Source of the DNA: Alligator mississippiensis | Taxonomy: Eukaryota; Chordata; Crocodylia; Alligatoridae | Length of the DNA: 64,000 bases | Assembly: GCF_030867095.1 (NCBI RefSeq) | Contig: NC_081828.1 | Location: forward strand, 212,480,978-212,544,977 | Direction of reading: 5' to 3' | Part shown: piece after piece, positions 38,176 to 49,856 of the stretch | Position numbering within the stretch: position 1 is the first letter of the stretch | How the letters are laid out: each line of letters starts with the position of its first letter | Notes under the pieces: model-generated | What the model was told of the DNA's origin: nothing | The model's input: the letters and a program-made list of their open reading frames with translations, nothing else | The model's database searches: none | Position numbers and translations under genes: made by a program

Positions 38176-41100
38176 CTACAGAAATGGAATTAAAAGAAAC
38201 AGAGCTCAGGAATTCGAACTTGAAAATGATGTGGCTTCTCCTAGACTATATCTTAGATGTACAAGAAAATATTTTTTTAAAATAGCAAAAACTTAGGCTA
38301 CTAAGACCTGGATCTTACTCCACCTTAAGATGTTATGCCTCTGCTGCCATTTGCCTGAGATGTACATGTCTTGTCTTATGAGTGTGACCCTGTACTGTCT
38401 AAGGAGATGCATAGGAGTTCAGTAGGCAGCCTTATGTACTTCCATCATGTTGGGATACAGCTCAGTCAGCAGGGAGATGTCTACCTGAACAAGGACATTT
38501 AACTGATGGAGCAAAGCCCAACCTTTTGCAAAATGGCTGATGGCAGTCAAAGGCCTCATCCATCTTCTGCCCCATGGCCTAGTGGTTAGAAAACTTGCTT
38601 GGGAATTGAGACGTGTTGATTCTGGACCATACTCGATCACAGAAGGGATTGAAATCACATCACCTGCTTCACAAGAAAGTGCGCTACCCACCATTTTCTG
38701 GATGAGACAAGGCTGAGAGCATCTTCATAAAATGGTAGAATCCTAGAACGTCAAGGTTGGAAGGGACCTCAAGAGATCTAGTCCAACCCCCTGCTCAAAA
38801 CAGGACCGTACCCAGCTAGATCATCCCAGCCAAGGCTTTGTCTAGCTGGGTCTTAAAAACCTCCAAGGACAGAGACTCCACCACTTCTCTGGGTAACCTG
38901 TTCCAGTGTTTTACTACCCTCCTAGTCATTTTTCCTAACCTAAACTTCCCTTGCTGCAACTTGAGATTGTTGCTCCTTGTCCTGCCATCTGCCAGCACTG
39001 AGAACAGTCCAGCTCCATCCTCTTCAGAACCACCTTAGATAGTTGAAGGCTGCTATTCAATCCCCCTCAGTCTTCTCCAGAGTAAATACACCCAGTTCCC
39101 TCAGTTGTTCCCTTTAAGTTATGTGCACCAGGCCTCTGGCCATTTCTCCTGCCCCTCCCCCACCCCGGACTCTCCACAATTTGTCCACATCCTTTCTATA
39201 GTGGAGAGCCCAAAACTCCTCCTAGGCAATGCTCCTACCAATACAGCCCAGTATGCCATTAGCCTTCTTCACAACAAGGGCACACTGTTGGTTCATATTC
39301 AGCTTATTGTCCACTGTAACGCCCAGGTGCTTTTCTGCAGAGCTGCTGCCCAGCCAGCCAGCCCCCAGCCTGTCCCAGTGCATGGGGTTGTTCTGTCCTA
39401 AGTGCAGGATTTTGCACTTGTCCTTATTGAACCTCATGAGATTTCTTTTAGTCCAATTCTTCAATATGTCTAGGTCTCTCTCTATCCCAGCCCTACCCCC
39501 CCCCCCCCAGGATATCTACTACTCCCCATTGCATCTGCAAGCTTTCTGAGGCTGCACTCCATCCCATTTTCCAGGTCATTGATGAAGACAGTGAACAAAA
39601 CTGGCCCCAGAAACAACCCCTGGATCACTCCAATTGATATAGGCTGCCAATTAGACATTGAGCCCTTGATTATTACCCTTTGAAACCAATGATCCAGCCA
39701 GGTTTCTATCTGCCTTACAGACTGCATTTCCATAGCTTGCTTGGCAAAATGTTGTGGGAGACTGTATGAAAAGCCTTGCTAAAATCAAGGTCTGTCACAT
39801 ATAGCGCTCTCCCTGCAGCCATAGAGTCAGTCACCTCATCACAGAAGGCAATCAGGTTGATCAGGCATGACTTGCCCTTGATGAATGTATGCTGACTTCC
39901 TGATCACCTCCTCTTCCAAGTGCTTAGAAATGGATTCCCTGAGGATCTGTTCCTTGACTTTTCCAGGGACTGAGGTGAAGCTGACCAGTCTGTAATTCTC
40001 TGGATCCTCCTTCATCCCTTTTTTAAAGATGGGCACTATATTTGCTCTTTTCCAATTGTCTGGGACCTCTCCTGATTGACACGAGTTTTCAGAGATAATG
40101 GCCAGAGCATCTGCAATCACATCAGCCAACTCCCTCAGCACCCTTGGGTGCATCGCATCCCACACCATGAACTTGTGCATAGCCTTCTTTTCTAATAATC
40201 TCTAACCTGTTCTTTCACCACTGTTGGCTGCTCACCCCCACAGACTGTGCTGACCAATGCAGCAGTCTGGGAGCAGACCTTGCTTATGAAGATGGAGGTA
40301 AAAAAGGCATCGAGCACTTGAGCCTTTTCTGCATCCTCTGTCACTAGGTTGCCTCCCCAATTCATGAAGGACTCGCACTTTCTCTGATCCTCCTCTTGCT
40401 ACCGACATACTTGTCAGAACCCTTGTTACCCTTCATGTCCTTTACTGGCTGCATCTCCAATTGCACATTGGCCTTCCTGATTTCATCTCTGCATGCCTGA
40501 ACACTACTTTTATACTCCTCCCTAGTCATTTATCCAAGTTTCCACTTCTTGTAAGCTTCCTTTTTTTGCGTTTTAGCTCACTGAATTGTTCCCCGATAAG
40601 CCAAGCTAGTCTTCTGCCATACTTGCTAGTCTTCCTGCACAGTGGGATAATTTGTTCCTGCACCCTCAGGAAAGTTTCTTTAAAATACAACCAGTTCTCC
40701 TGGACTCCTCTCCCCCACAGACTAACTTCCCCGGAGATCTTCTCTATCAGTTCCCAGATCAAGTCAAAGTCTGCTCTTCTCAAGTCCAGGGTCCTTACTC
40801 TGCTGCTTTCCTTCCTACCTTTCCTCAGGATCTTGAACTCAATCATTTTGGAGCCACTGCTGTTCTTTTTCTCCCTCCTCCCTCTTACACACTCTACTTC
40901 TGGTGCTATGATTGAAGTGTTTTTGTTTAGGGTCCCAGCTTCAAATGGTAGAAGGGGTTCAAATTCCCTTTGGTTGAATTAGGCCTAGAAACCAGATCTC
41001 CCACTTTTTCAGGCAAAAGGTGGGGAGGCTGGCTCTTACCGTGGCCATGACTACACTTTAGGAGTTGGGGAATGATACTGAGTTTGTTCTTTCTTATTTA

Positions 41101-41525
41101 GCAACTCATTTCAATCAAGTGTATCTGAAGTTACATTATGTTCACATTGTCGCCAGGCTTCTGAAAACTACTCCATGCCCACCCCCCCACCTACTCTCCC
41201 ATGCACCTTGGGAACGCTCCCAAACACCAGTCTCAAACTCTTAAGAGACAAAGAGCTCAAGAGGCACTGAGTGGCCACCCCTGAAGTGTCCTCATTGCCT
41301 CAGTTCCAGGTTTGAAGATATGCAGCTGAAGTGGGTTAGGCGGGTGAGAGAGAGTGGCTGCTGACTCCAAAGAGGTAGAGAAGTGCACGAGGGAAAAGGG
41401 ATGAGGTTCTTTCATGCTTCCAAGAGAAGATCAAAGTGCAATGAAATGGGACTTGGCATAACTGGTATACAACTGAATCTTATGTGTTTCAAAAGGCTCC
41501 TGTGATGTGAGGTCTTGCTACTTAC
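38176..41525 (-). other. GHRHR-like last intron (between exons 12 and 13)
   Basis: Dominated by the 2.2-kb CR1 at 38730-40930. A tRNA-SINE-like segment (GGCCTAGTGGTTAGAAAACT at about 38577) lies near its 3' side; the rest is unremarkable. Confidence 0.85.
38730..40930 (-). repeat. CR1 LINE, 5'-truncated, about 2.2 kb
   Basis: The 3' end starts at about 38730 with the typical CR1 tail seen in reverse (GGTTGGAAGGGACCTCAAGA, AGTCCAACCCC). Frames on the - strand carry ORF2 pieces: [20 protein letters not shown], the end of the protein (38816-38998); KCKILHLGQNN (39222-39464); GPVLFTVFINDL (39482-39733); ENYRLVSFTSVPGKVKEQIL of the reverse-transcriptase region (39839-40180); and an endonuclease-RT linker region (40526-40846). 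Several frame changes separate them, so it is dead. It fills much of the last intron of the GHRHR-like gene, in the same orientation as the gene. Confidence 0.92.
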
Positions 41526-41567
41526 CTCTCCATTTAAGAAGCAATACAAAAGGGCAACAACAAAGCC
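41526..41567 (-). CDS. GHRHR-like exon 12: TM7 (42-bp micro-exon)
   Basis: This 42-bp exon (acceptor CTTTTCCTAG, donor GTAAGTAGCA) encodes GFVVALLYCFLNGE, which differs from the ADCYAP1R1 exon at 16031 by a single residue. Mammalian GHRHR has GFIVAILYCFLNQE (recalled). Both phases are 0. Confidence 0.96.
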
Positions 41568-41839
41568 CTAGGAAAAGAAAATAACAAGTCAATAATGTCA
41601 TATCGAACATGGTGAACTTCAGCACCTCTGCCTTTGGAGCACAGAACAACATCCATTTTTAGTTAATAATTTAATTATTAATTCATTAGGACTGACTGGC
41701 AGCAAAATACATTTTTCCCATCATTATGTTAGTGGTGTCACCCTGTATAAGTAGCTTTCATATTTAGATTAAATACTGATGACTCACGTTGTGCTTTTCA
41801 CCAATGCCCCCTTGGGCTTAGAATCAGGACTGTCCAACT

Positions 41840-42275
41840 CTGGACGCATCTACATGTGCTATAGGCAATGAGCATTAAATCTAGTACCTCCACTGTGAGA
41901 TACTACAAAAATGTACCTTAGTCTATTTTAATCACATTAGCCTGGTTTGGGGGCATTTTTACACATGCAAGCGCTTATACTGTGATACTTTCAGGTGTAT
42001 AAATGGCCAAAAGCACGTCAGCACTGTGAAAATGGTGGTGGCATGCTTTTGAATTAAAACACATAGAAGGCGCTTTAGTTCAAAAGTGCACTGCTATATG
42101 CTGATTGGCATTTTGCCACTTAGACAACTCGAGTCTGCTCCGAAGCGGTGGATCTCCAGTGCATTGCGGGACCAAAAAGTATGTGTATAAATGCCCTTTG
42201 CGATGCTTTAATGTGTATTAAAATAGGCTAATGTGCATTAACATGCATGTGTAAATATGTTCTGCATGTCCTAAA
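41840..42275. mobile_element. MITE-like repeat, TGTCTACATG family, copy 5 (diverged)
   Basis: GACGCATCTACATGTGCTAT near the left, GGCATTTTTACACATGCAAG in the middle and CTAATGTGCATTAACATGCA then TGTGTAAATATGTTCTG near the right end place this with the family above; it may be two nested or adjacent copies. Between exons 11 and 12 of the GHRHR-like gene. Confidence 0.5.
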
Positions 42276-42730
42276 CTGCTAAAAGTTAACTGGCATCCCC
42301 TCTTAGTTCCAGTAGTGGGGATCTGAGCTTTTTAGAGCAGGAGAATACCAACTCTACCCCTGGCATTGAAATGCCTGTATTCCCAAGGATGTATCATGGT
42401 GGACAAATGAAATATTAGACAGCCATGGATTTAGGTAGCAGTAACTACAGTAAATAGCAGTAATTATATATATTAGATAGCAGTAATTACATGTGTAAAT
42501 TCACACATTAGGATTCTGAGAGCATTATATTTATAGATAATATGGCAAAAACCATGCTATTGGTGATGTCACCAGAACACTGGCATAAAATCAAAGCTAG
42601 TTAACAAACAGGACGTCATCCTGATTCTGGTCCCTACCTCAGGCAACTCCTCCCGGGGGCCAGTCATGGAAGGCCTGCAGAGAAGTCAGTTTGATTGTCC
42701 ATAGGAGATGTACCAGATGTCTATCCTATG

Positions 42731-42828
42731 TTTCCCCTTTGCACGGTACAAGGTTTGGTAAGTGCTCCCATACAATACCTTCCCCTTTGCATGGTATAAG
42801 TCTTGGTAAGTGCCCACATACAGCATCT
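42731..42828. repeat. Tandem duplication, 49-bp unit x2
   Basis: TTCCCCTTTGCACGGTACAA ... CATACAATACC is followed by TTCCCCTTTGCATGGTATAA ... CATACAG; the copies have diverged. Confidence 0.8.
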
Positions 42829-43191
42829 CTCTAGGATTTGGACCAGCTGAGGCTGGAAAAGTATGAAGCATAGCTAAGTGATTTAGGTGGTTGAGAAGTC
42901 CAGCCGTGGCAAATTTCCATAACCCTACGACCCGTGCCAGGAATTTTGATTGCCCGAAAGCTGGGCAAGTATATAAAACATCATGATCAACCTAATCACT
43001 TAACAGAAATCCAGCTACCATCCAACAGCCTGCAAAGGCTTTGTCAGCCCGTCTCTATTTTGATCCTTCTTAATGGAAAAAAACAACCCAAAATAAAACA
43101 ACAACAGACAACCAATGCATAACATGCATCTGATAAAAGGTGTTCCCAATATACTCACTATCTGGACAGTACATGTCTAGCACCAGTTTAA

Positions 43192-44160
43192 TCATAGGAT
43201 CATAGAGAAATAGGACTGGAAGAGACCTCAGAAAGTCGTCCTGCTTAAGGCGGGATCTCTGTTTAAAGCAATTTGTCTAACCTGCACTTAAAAACGTTCA
43301 CTGAAAGAAATAACGCAGCCTCTCCAGGTAATCTGCTCCAATATTTAACTATCCTCACATGCACCCAAAATCTCCATTGAGATTGGGTACAATGTCAACC
43401 CGTTACTACTAATTCTATTCCCTATGAACACAGAACGGTTGATAACCATCTCCTTCATTGAAAGACTTAACAAATGCCTAGATTCCTCTCTTCTAAATAG
43501 CGTCACTTCTTCCAACCTTTCCTTGTACGGCATGTTTTCTAGACCTCTTTACAATTTATCTACATCTTCCTTGAAATGCAGTGCTTACAACTGGCCCCAG
43601 AGCCGGCAGAAAAGCCTCAGTAGTGCTGAACAGAATCAAAGAATAGCTTTCCATCACTGTATGTGACACTCCTGTTAATTAATTCCAATGCACCATTCTT
43701 TGGGCACAGCATTAACAAGCTGAACAAGACTCAGCCGTGTATCTACTGTGTCCCTCCCACATTATTTTCTACAGTACTGGAGCATAGACTGTCATTCCCC
43801 ATTTTGTACTTGTGCATTTGATTGTCCCGAAATGTTGAACTTCGCTCTTGTTCTTACTGAATCTCATCCAATTCATTTCAGACCGTTTTCCTAAATTTCC
43901 CAAGGTCACCTTGAAACCTAACTCTATTCTTTAAAGGGTCTGCTACCACACCCACCATGGCATCATCTACAAATTCCCCAAGTGCACCCTCAACTCAATC
44001 TTCCACAACATTAATGAAGATGTTGAACAGTACTCAACCCAAGACAGGCTCCTGAGGAACCCCACAGGATACCTCCTTCTACTTTGAGATTCAGCTTCTA
44101 CATTTAAAGATAAACTCCATCGTGAGCGCATGAGTCAGACAGTCTCCAAGCAATAAAAAC
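43192..44160 (-). repeat. Old, diverged CR1-type LINE fragment
   Basis: It starts with GATCATAGAGAAATAGGACT and GGAAGAGACCTCAGAAAGTC and continues with diverged CR1 ORF2 sequence (TCTCCAGGTAATCTGCTCCA, GAACAGTACTCAACCCAAGA, CTGAGGAACCCCACAGGATA). Much more diverged than the copy at 38730, suggesting an older CR1 or L3-like subfamily. It lies between exons 11 and 12 of the GHRHR-like gene. Confidence 0.8.
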
Positions 44161-44528
44161 AGCAAGGTCAACTTCTCAAGGCAAAGACCTATTTAGCAAG
44201 AAGAGAGGATGGAGCAAGCAGTCATGTCCAAAGTTGCTTCTTGAGCATTTAGAAAAAGCTGCTGGTTTAACCAGAAGCATGAGATATACACGCTGACAAT
44301 AATAGGTGGATGCATTATTAGTAAAGGATAATGGCCAGTATTATTCCATATATACATATATTTTAAAGTATTTCTCCTAAACTTCTATTATTACTGTTGT
44401 CTGGAATGAGTTTCATGCAGCTCTCTAATCCATTTGCTTATCTTCTTATGACACCAAATAAGATGCTCAGTCACGCTAGGGAGGGCTGATAAAAGTGGTG
44501 AATATTATTAATACTTCCTTTGTCATAC

Positions 44529-44658
44529 CTGAAAGGAGCCCAAGCCTAGCTCCATATAAAGTCTAGCTTCCAATCCAGTGCTTTCTGGGAAAAAAGCAAA
44601 TACGATATAATGTACTCCAAAGAGTGGGATCAGAAGTAGCGTGGATTTAGCTAGTCTC
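44529..44658 (-). CDS. GHRHR-like exon 11: TM6, ECL3 and TM7 start
   Basis: This 130-bp exon (acceptor GTTTTCTAG, donor GTATGACAAA) encodes [35 protein letters not shown] and ELGLGSFQ. [19 protein letters not shown] is the TM6 signature with the class B PxxG kink. The ECL3 segment ESTGLEARL parallels human GHRHR DNAGLGIRL and is the strongest single argument for GHRH-receptor identity over the VIP, PACAP and secretin receptors. Confidence 0.97.
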
Positions 44659-45542
44659 CTAGAAAACAAAAAGCAGCACACAGAGAAGACACGTTTACAA
44701 ATACTGCCCGTGCAAATGTACGTTAGTTAAACATATGCAACGGACGGAACTAGACTGGAGCTATCCTTTCTCTTGCAAGTCAAAAGGACACAATGAACTA
44801 TCTTTAGTCATGATTGGGACGTTCACTCTGTCTGATTTTGCCATCTTTTTTCTCTCTCCTGCGACAGCTGGTGTGGGTGCCAGGTCAGTGCTACTTATAA
44901 GGTCAGGTCTTCTGGTATGGCCATCTATCCATTACAAAAAGGATGTAGATCACTAACTCATTCCATAGAGAACATCAAACATGCATTTGGTATCATTTGG
45001 GCTGTCAATCAAGAATCAAATTGCTGTAGCTTTGTCAAGCCATTGAGCCACTAATTGCCCCGGGAAATATCCTTCAGAGGTGTCAGAGTCTCTCCAGATG
45101 GGCTCGTTAGGTATGCAAAGGAAATCAGAACGGGAGGAATTGCATGTCTGGAAAGGATATAATTCTGAGCTCATTAAACTCCAGGGCTTAGCTGACGTAC
45201 AAACAATGGGAACTAGGCAAGAAGTGGCCATCTTAGGTGACTTAGCATGAACCTGTAAAGAAGTATTATCCCGTTTATAGTTTGTTTCCAGATGGACTTT
45301 CACTTGAACCTGATTGGTGACCTAGCACTGAAAAGACTTTATATTGGAGTCTTCTGTTTCACCCAAGAAACAAGAGCATTTACCCATGCATACCTTGGAA
45401 ATGAGAAGGGGACTATACTTTGGATTTCCTTTCTGGCCACCACTCCCCTGCTAGTGAAAAGGAGCCCATGTTGCACCCCACAGTAAGCTGTGCTTTAAAA
45501 CAAATCCCAAGGGAGAGAATAGAAGGAAATAGCATTACTTAC

Positions 45543-45634
45543 ACAAAATGGTTGGAGTGGCTGCCTCCAACCTCAGGTGTTTTTAATTTTTGTACTAGAA
45601 TCCTGATCACATTTACAAATATAATGAAGTTAAC
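45543..45634 (-). CDS. GHRHR-like exon 10: TM5 and ICL3
   Basis: This 92-bp exon (acceptor TTGTCTTTTCAG, donor GTAAGTAATG) encodes VNFIIFVNVIRILVQKLKTP and then EVGGSHSNHF plus two bases of a Val codon. It contains the conserved NFxxFxNxIRIL of TM5 and the KLK start of the G-protein-contacting ICL3. It has the standard 92-bp length, so no hip/hop-type insertion is present in this gene's exon. Confidence 0.95.
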
Positions 45635-47264
45635 CTGAAAAGACAAGATGAAACTACTAAACTTCCCAACTTTCAGGCCCAGGTCTCAAACGGTGTCATA
45701 TCACGCAGATCCGTCAAAGTCCAAGGAGCTATAACAACTGCCACTGAGAACCTGCCACTCAATTCATGTGAATCATAGATGCAACATTTTCTAAGTCGAA
45801 TTAAATTCAGCAGACAAATCCTTTTTTCAAAGCAACTAGATAAAACGTGGCTTGAGAACCTGGATGCAAAACACATTTACTCTATGGCAATGTACATCCA
45901 TTTTGCACAATGACATAAATTACCCAATTTTCCACAGTGGCATAAAATCCAGAGTGAAGAAATATCCAGTTAGTCCAGTAAGTGCTATTACAGCATACAG
46001 ACACTGGAGGGGCAGTTGAGCAGAAAATCACCAATCGAGAATGTCTACCTCAAGATAAATCTGAGTATGCAACACATAACTAACACTGGGGTGGTTCACA
46101 CCTGGGTTTTTTTCAGGATAATTTGTGCATCCACTGTCTTTTTTTTTCTCCTTACATTGGTATAAAGCACATTTTTGATGATGCTGAGCTTCTACAGTAA
46201 CTTTGTTTGGAGCTTACTTGCTCAAAGCCAAAATCAGGCCAGTTGGATCTAGATACCTAATTATAGTTTTAGGCACTAATAGTTAGGTGCTGCAATTGAA
46301 AATACTGGCCAATTCCACACTGTTCTGCCAAACCATATTCTGCAACAGGATTTCAAGTCAATAGGGGCTAAATCTTTAAATGTATTTTAGGAGCATAAAG
46401 ATTCAAGGAGGTCCTTTCTCAAATTTTCCAACCTAACTCCCAAGGATAGTCAAACATGCAAGCGTCTTACTTATGTGAATAAAGGATCATTTTTAACATG
46501 GATCCTAAAGATTCGATTCCAAAGTTCACAAGAGAAAAACAATGGAGAAGAGGCTTAAAAGTGTCTGGGGAGAGGAAACTTGTTCTTCAGTGATTTGGAG
46601 AGAGAAAGAGAAGCAGTAGATATATAAAAGATAAACAGCTAGGTACATCACAGCCCTGTACTACAATGGCCCGTATTATTAGTAGTACTGGACATGCCAA
46701 TTGGGAATCCTGCGTCTCTGTTAGGAGGCACATTGTGTCTTCAGACACATTAATACAGAATGTGCCAAGCAGATGGTTTGGTCTATGTACTCTATAAACT
46801 GAATCTGAGTACCAAAGGTAAGAATAAGCCCTTAAAGCCAAACTCTCCTGTACTGGAAGAAGTGCAACCGATGATCATGCACAGAGCATTTAAGAATGGC
46901 TTCATCTCAGCATATTCCTTGCATTAACCTTTAGTAATTCACCTTGTATCCTCCCCTTGTGAGACCCTGCACTGGTGCCCACATGAGCTGCCCTTGTATC
47001 CGCGTGACTTGCTTGTGTTATTGCTCTGCTGAAGCCTAGGAACCGGGACAATGATTTGCCCCCCGGTTTGTCTGAGAGTTGCAATCCAACTGATGCTCAT
47101 CTGTCTTCCATTTGCAAGACAGCAAGAACTGAGCAACAATTTCCAGCCTCTGAAACTTCAAAACAGCAAATGCCACATGTAGCCCTGCATCCCTGTCTTA
47201 CTGGGACAAGACAGGCTTGGCTTTCAGTTTTCAAAGCATTTAGCCCCCCAGAGGTAAGACTCAC
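45635..47264 (-). other. GHRHR-like intron between exons 9 and 10
   Basis: About 1.6 kb with no recognisable repeat or coding segment. Confidence 0.8.
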
Positions 47265-47337
47265 TAATACAGTAAGCAGGATGGGTCCCTGGATGATCCA
47301 TAACACCATCCCATTCTCCTCGTCGTCATCCCAGCAC
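47265..47337 (-). CDS. GHRHR-like exon 9: ECL2 and TM5 start
   Basis: This 73-bp exon (acceptor CCTCTTTCAG, donor GTGAGTCTTA) encodes CWDDDEENGMVLWIIQGPIL and LTVL after a split Gly. CW is the ECL2 disulfide cysteine and its partner Trp; WIIQGPI corresponds to WWIIKGPI of GHRHR. The family exon is normally 70 bp, so this one carries one extra codon, within an unusually acidic DDDEEN run. The extra codon keeps the frame. Confidence 0.94.
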
Positions 47338-47698
47338 CTGAAAGAGGAAACCAAAGGGATCAAATGAACGCCCTCGATTTTTTTTTCTTTTGAATATTAA
47401 ACAATCTGAGTTGTGCTACAAGAAGTCAATATTCTTAACTAATGACACGAGCAACTTAAAAGTATCTCCCAAAAGATCCTCCAGCGTTTCTCCTAAATAC
47501 GGCCCAGTGCAAGGAAAGGTCATATAGCAAGAGGAAGAACTGCAGGATTGTAGGGATTTTTGTTGTCAGCTTGTCTTGCAGTTGTTTGGTTGTCTTCCTC
47601 CATCCTCTGCACCCCGCCTCACCTACCAAGGCAAGGATGTACGGGGTAAAAACATTCCTCTTGCCCTTGAGACAACCCAGGAGAAGCATTCACTAAAG

Positions 47699-47885
47699 CA
47701 GGGGCGGGCAATTATTTTGGGCAGAGGGCCGCTTACTGAGTTTTGGCAAGGCATGGAAGGCCACATGACAGGCAGCCCAGGGCAGATTAATATTAATTTT
47801 CTAAATTTTTTAGGGACCCCTCGGGCCAGATAGAGTGGACTGATGGGCCACATCCAGCCCGCGGGCTGCATTTTGCCCACCCCTG
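47699..47885. mobile_element. hAT-type MITE with 8-bp target-site duplication
   Basis: Terminal inverted repeats CAGGGGCGGGCAA and TTGCCCACCCCTG (one mismatch) are flanked by CACTAAAG and CACTAAAC, an 8-bp duplication with one mismatch; 8 bp is the hAT hallmark. The 187-bp interior includes GAGGGCCGCTTACTGAG and CCACATCCAGCCCGCGGGCT and has no coding capacity. It lies between exons 8 and 9 of the GHRHR-like gene. Confidence 0.88.
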
Positions 47886-48142
47886 CACTAAACAAACGCA
47901 CACTAAAAGAAGATGGATGAAGAACTGAAACGAGGATGCATACTACCATTCACAGCACTGTGCAACATGAGTTAAAATGAATAATGCTGTTAGATCGCTG
48001 CAAGCCATGTGCATAGCAACGGGCTGTACAGCCTATCACTTCTACACTGGCAGCGTGGATCCTAATTAGACTGCTTGAGGAGAAATTGTTACTATCTCAC
48101 ACCTCTTTAGTGGTTCAGCTCCAAGCAAATCTCTGCTTCACA

Positions 48143-48412
48143 GATTTCATAGACATTAGGGCTGGAAGGGACCACATCTGGTCATCGGGTCCAGCCCCCT
48201 GCCCCAGGGGCAGAAAGGCAGCTGGGGTCAGATCACCCCAGCAAGATAAGCATCCAAGTGTTTCCTAAAGGTATCCAGGGCAGGTGCTTGCATCACTTCT
48301 GCCGGGGAGTCTATTCCAGACTCTGGAGATGCAGATGGTAAAGTTTTTCCTAATGCCCAGTCTAAAATGGTCTTCCAGCAGTTTGTGACCATTAGACCTT
48401 CATATGTGGCTC
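48143..48412 (-). repeat. CR1 LINE 3' fragment
   Basis: TTCATAGACATTAGGGCTGG, GAAGGGACCACATCTGGTCA and GGTCCAGCCCCCTGCCCCAG are CR1 3' end hallmarks in reverse; the remainder reads as CR1 ORF2 C-terminal sequence (TATTCCAGACTCTGGAGATG, GTAAAGTTTTTCCTAATG). A different subfamily from 26985 and 38730. Confidence 0.85.
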
Positions 48413-49795
48413 CTTATTAATAAGTGTATTAGCTTATTTTCTCAAACAATATGTACCTTTTTCCCCCAAATCAGACCTCCAAAGCTGGAGTGTGTGTATT
48501 AATCAAGGAAGCTGATTTTCTGCCTGCAATAGAAGTAACCTGGTTTAATTCCTGTTCCACAGTGCAGCATCTGTGCTATTACTATTCGGGCAGCTGAGGG
48601 AGTCCATTATTTTTCACTCTACAGGCGTTAATGATCATCTCTCCTTTTTAATGGTCTCAATACACTTACCATGCTAACCTTTCTTAAGGCAATCTGGTTT
48701 TCTGCTAGCTGCTCTTGGTACTCTCTCCTTCTACTGCACATCTCTTTGGCTCATTTCAAAATCACAGACCTGCCGATGCAGACCAGTCTTGAGCAGCAGC
48801 TAGGGTTTCAGCCTTAGTTAAGCAGGAAAGGGAGGGTGAGTCAGCTAACACTCAAGCTCTGTCCCTGCTCTATACTCTGGATAAATCTTTTTTTTTTCAT
48901 CATTTTGCCTTTCCAAAACAAGGTGCGTATTATAGTTTTGTATGCAAGAAAACATGGTAAATAAATGAAGGACAAAGGGGATGAAACATTTAGCTATTAT
49001 GTCACGTCCAGTAATGGTTCATTGTAGCTAAAATATAGTAGGGAGGTGTTGAGAAGCATGCACGCGGTGATGCTGCCTCTATGAAAAAAGCCTGAAACCG
49101 AGAGCTAAAGGAAGATTGTGCCAGGAGACAGGTCTGGCAAGAATACGAAGTCCTTTAATCAAGAACAGTGAGGTGTGTGAAAGCGCAGAGGAGAGGAGTC
49201 CTAGATCTCACACAGTTAAAACACAGAGCATAATATTACAAACTCAAGAGCTCAGAGATCCCATTCCCAACACCAATTACTACATAAATTTGAGACCAGC
49301 TACCCAAATTTCAGACTGGTTCCCCAAAGTCTATGACCAACTTACGCACTGTGGTTTTTCAACAATAATAATTATTGGATTATTTTTATTAGTGTTCTGC
49401 TTTAAAAAAAAAAAAATAGCCATTGGGGGGACACTTGGTTTGTTTTTTTTCAAGCTTTTCTTTGCAACTCCGGGAGAGATTAACCCTTCTGTTTCTGAAT
49501 GGAAGCAGAGACTTGCTTCCACTACTGTGATTCCAGGAGCTTGGGCTTTAGGAATAATAAAAATGGTGAGATTTATGACAAAAGTGTCCGAGTTTGCAGA
49601 ACTGGGGGTACATAGATCAAAAATGGAAGGCTTTTTTAAAATGAATTATCTACTGTACCAAGTTCTACATTTTAAATATAAATGATGCAGAATCTTAAGC
49701 TTAAGTTTTCAGTGTTTCAGTGTTTCCCTGCTGATGAATGCAATTTAATATGCAAAACAGGATGCTCTCCCATCCCAACCATGCTTCTGGCTCAC

Positions 49796-49856
49796 CCTGT
49801 ATTTTGTCTGTAGATTCTGGTTACAATCCAAGCAGACATCACAACAGTGGGAGCCC
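49796..49856 (-). CDS. GHRHR-like exon 8: TM4 and start of ECL2
   Basis: This 61-bp exon (acceptor CAATTCTTTTAG, donor GTGAGCCAGA) encodes APTVVMSAWIVTRIYRQNT flanked by two split glycines, completing the GWGAP motif of TM4. The segment before the ECL2 cysteine reads YRQNTGCW where most relatives have an acidic FED or YFDD type sequence, a noticeable change in a ligand-facing loop. The length and phases match the family's 61-bp exon. Confidence 0.94.

Larger units (their letters stand above)
41568..44528 (-). other. GHRHR-like intron between exons 11 and 12
   Basis: Contains the diverged MITE at 41840-42275, the 49-bp tandem duplication at 42731 and the old CR1 at 43192-44160. Nothing coding was seen. 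Confidence 0.85.
47338..49795 (-). other. GHRHR-like intron between exons 8 and 9
   Basis: Holds the hAT MITE (47699-47885), CR1 (48143-48412) and a + strand open frame of 189 codons at 49116-49685 with one hydrophobic segment (see findings). Confidence 0.8.

Noticed and set aside
40461-40982. 173-codon open frame on the + strand
   Set aside because: It is the antisense of CR1 ORF2 coding sequence; the - strand carries the recognisable LINE protein.
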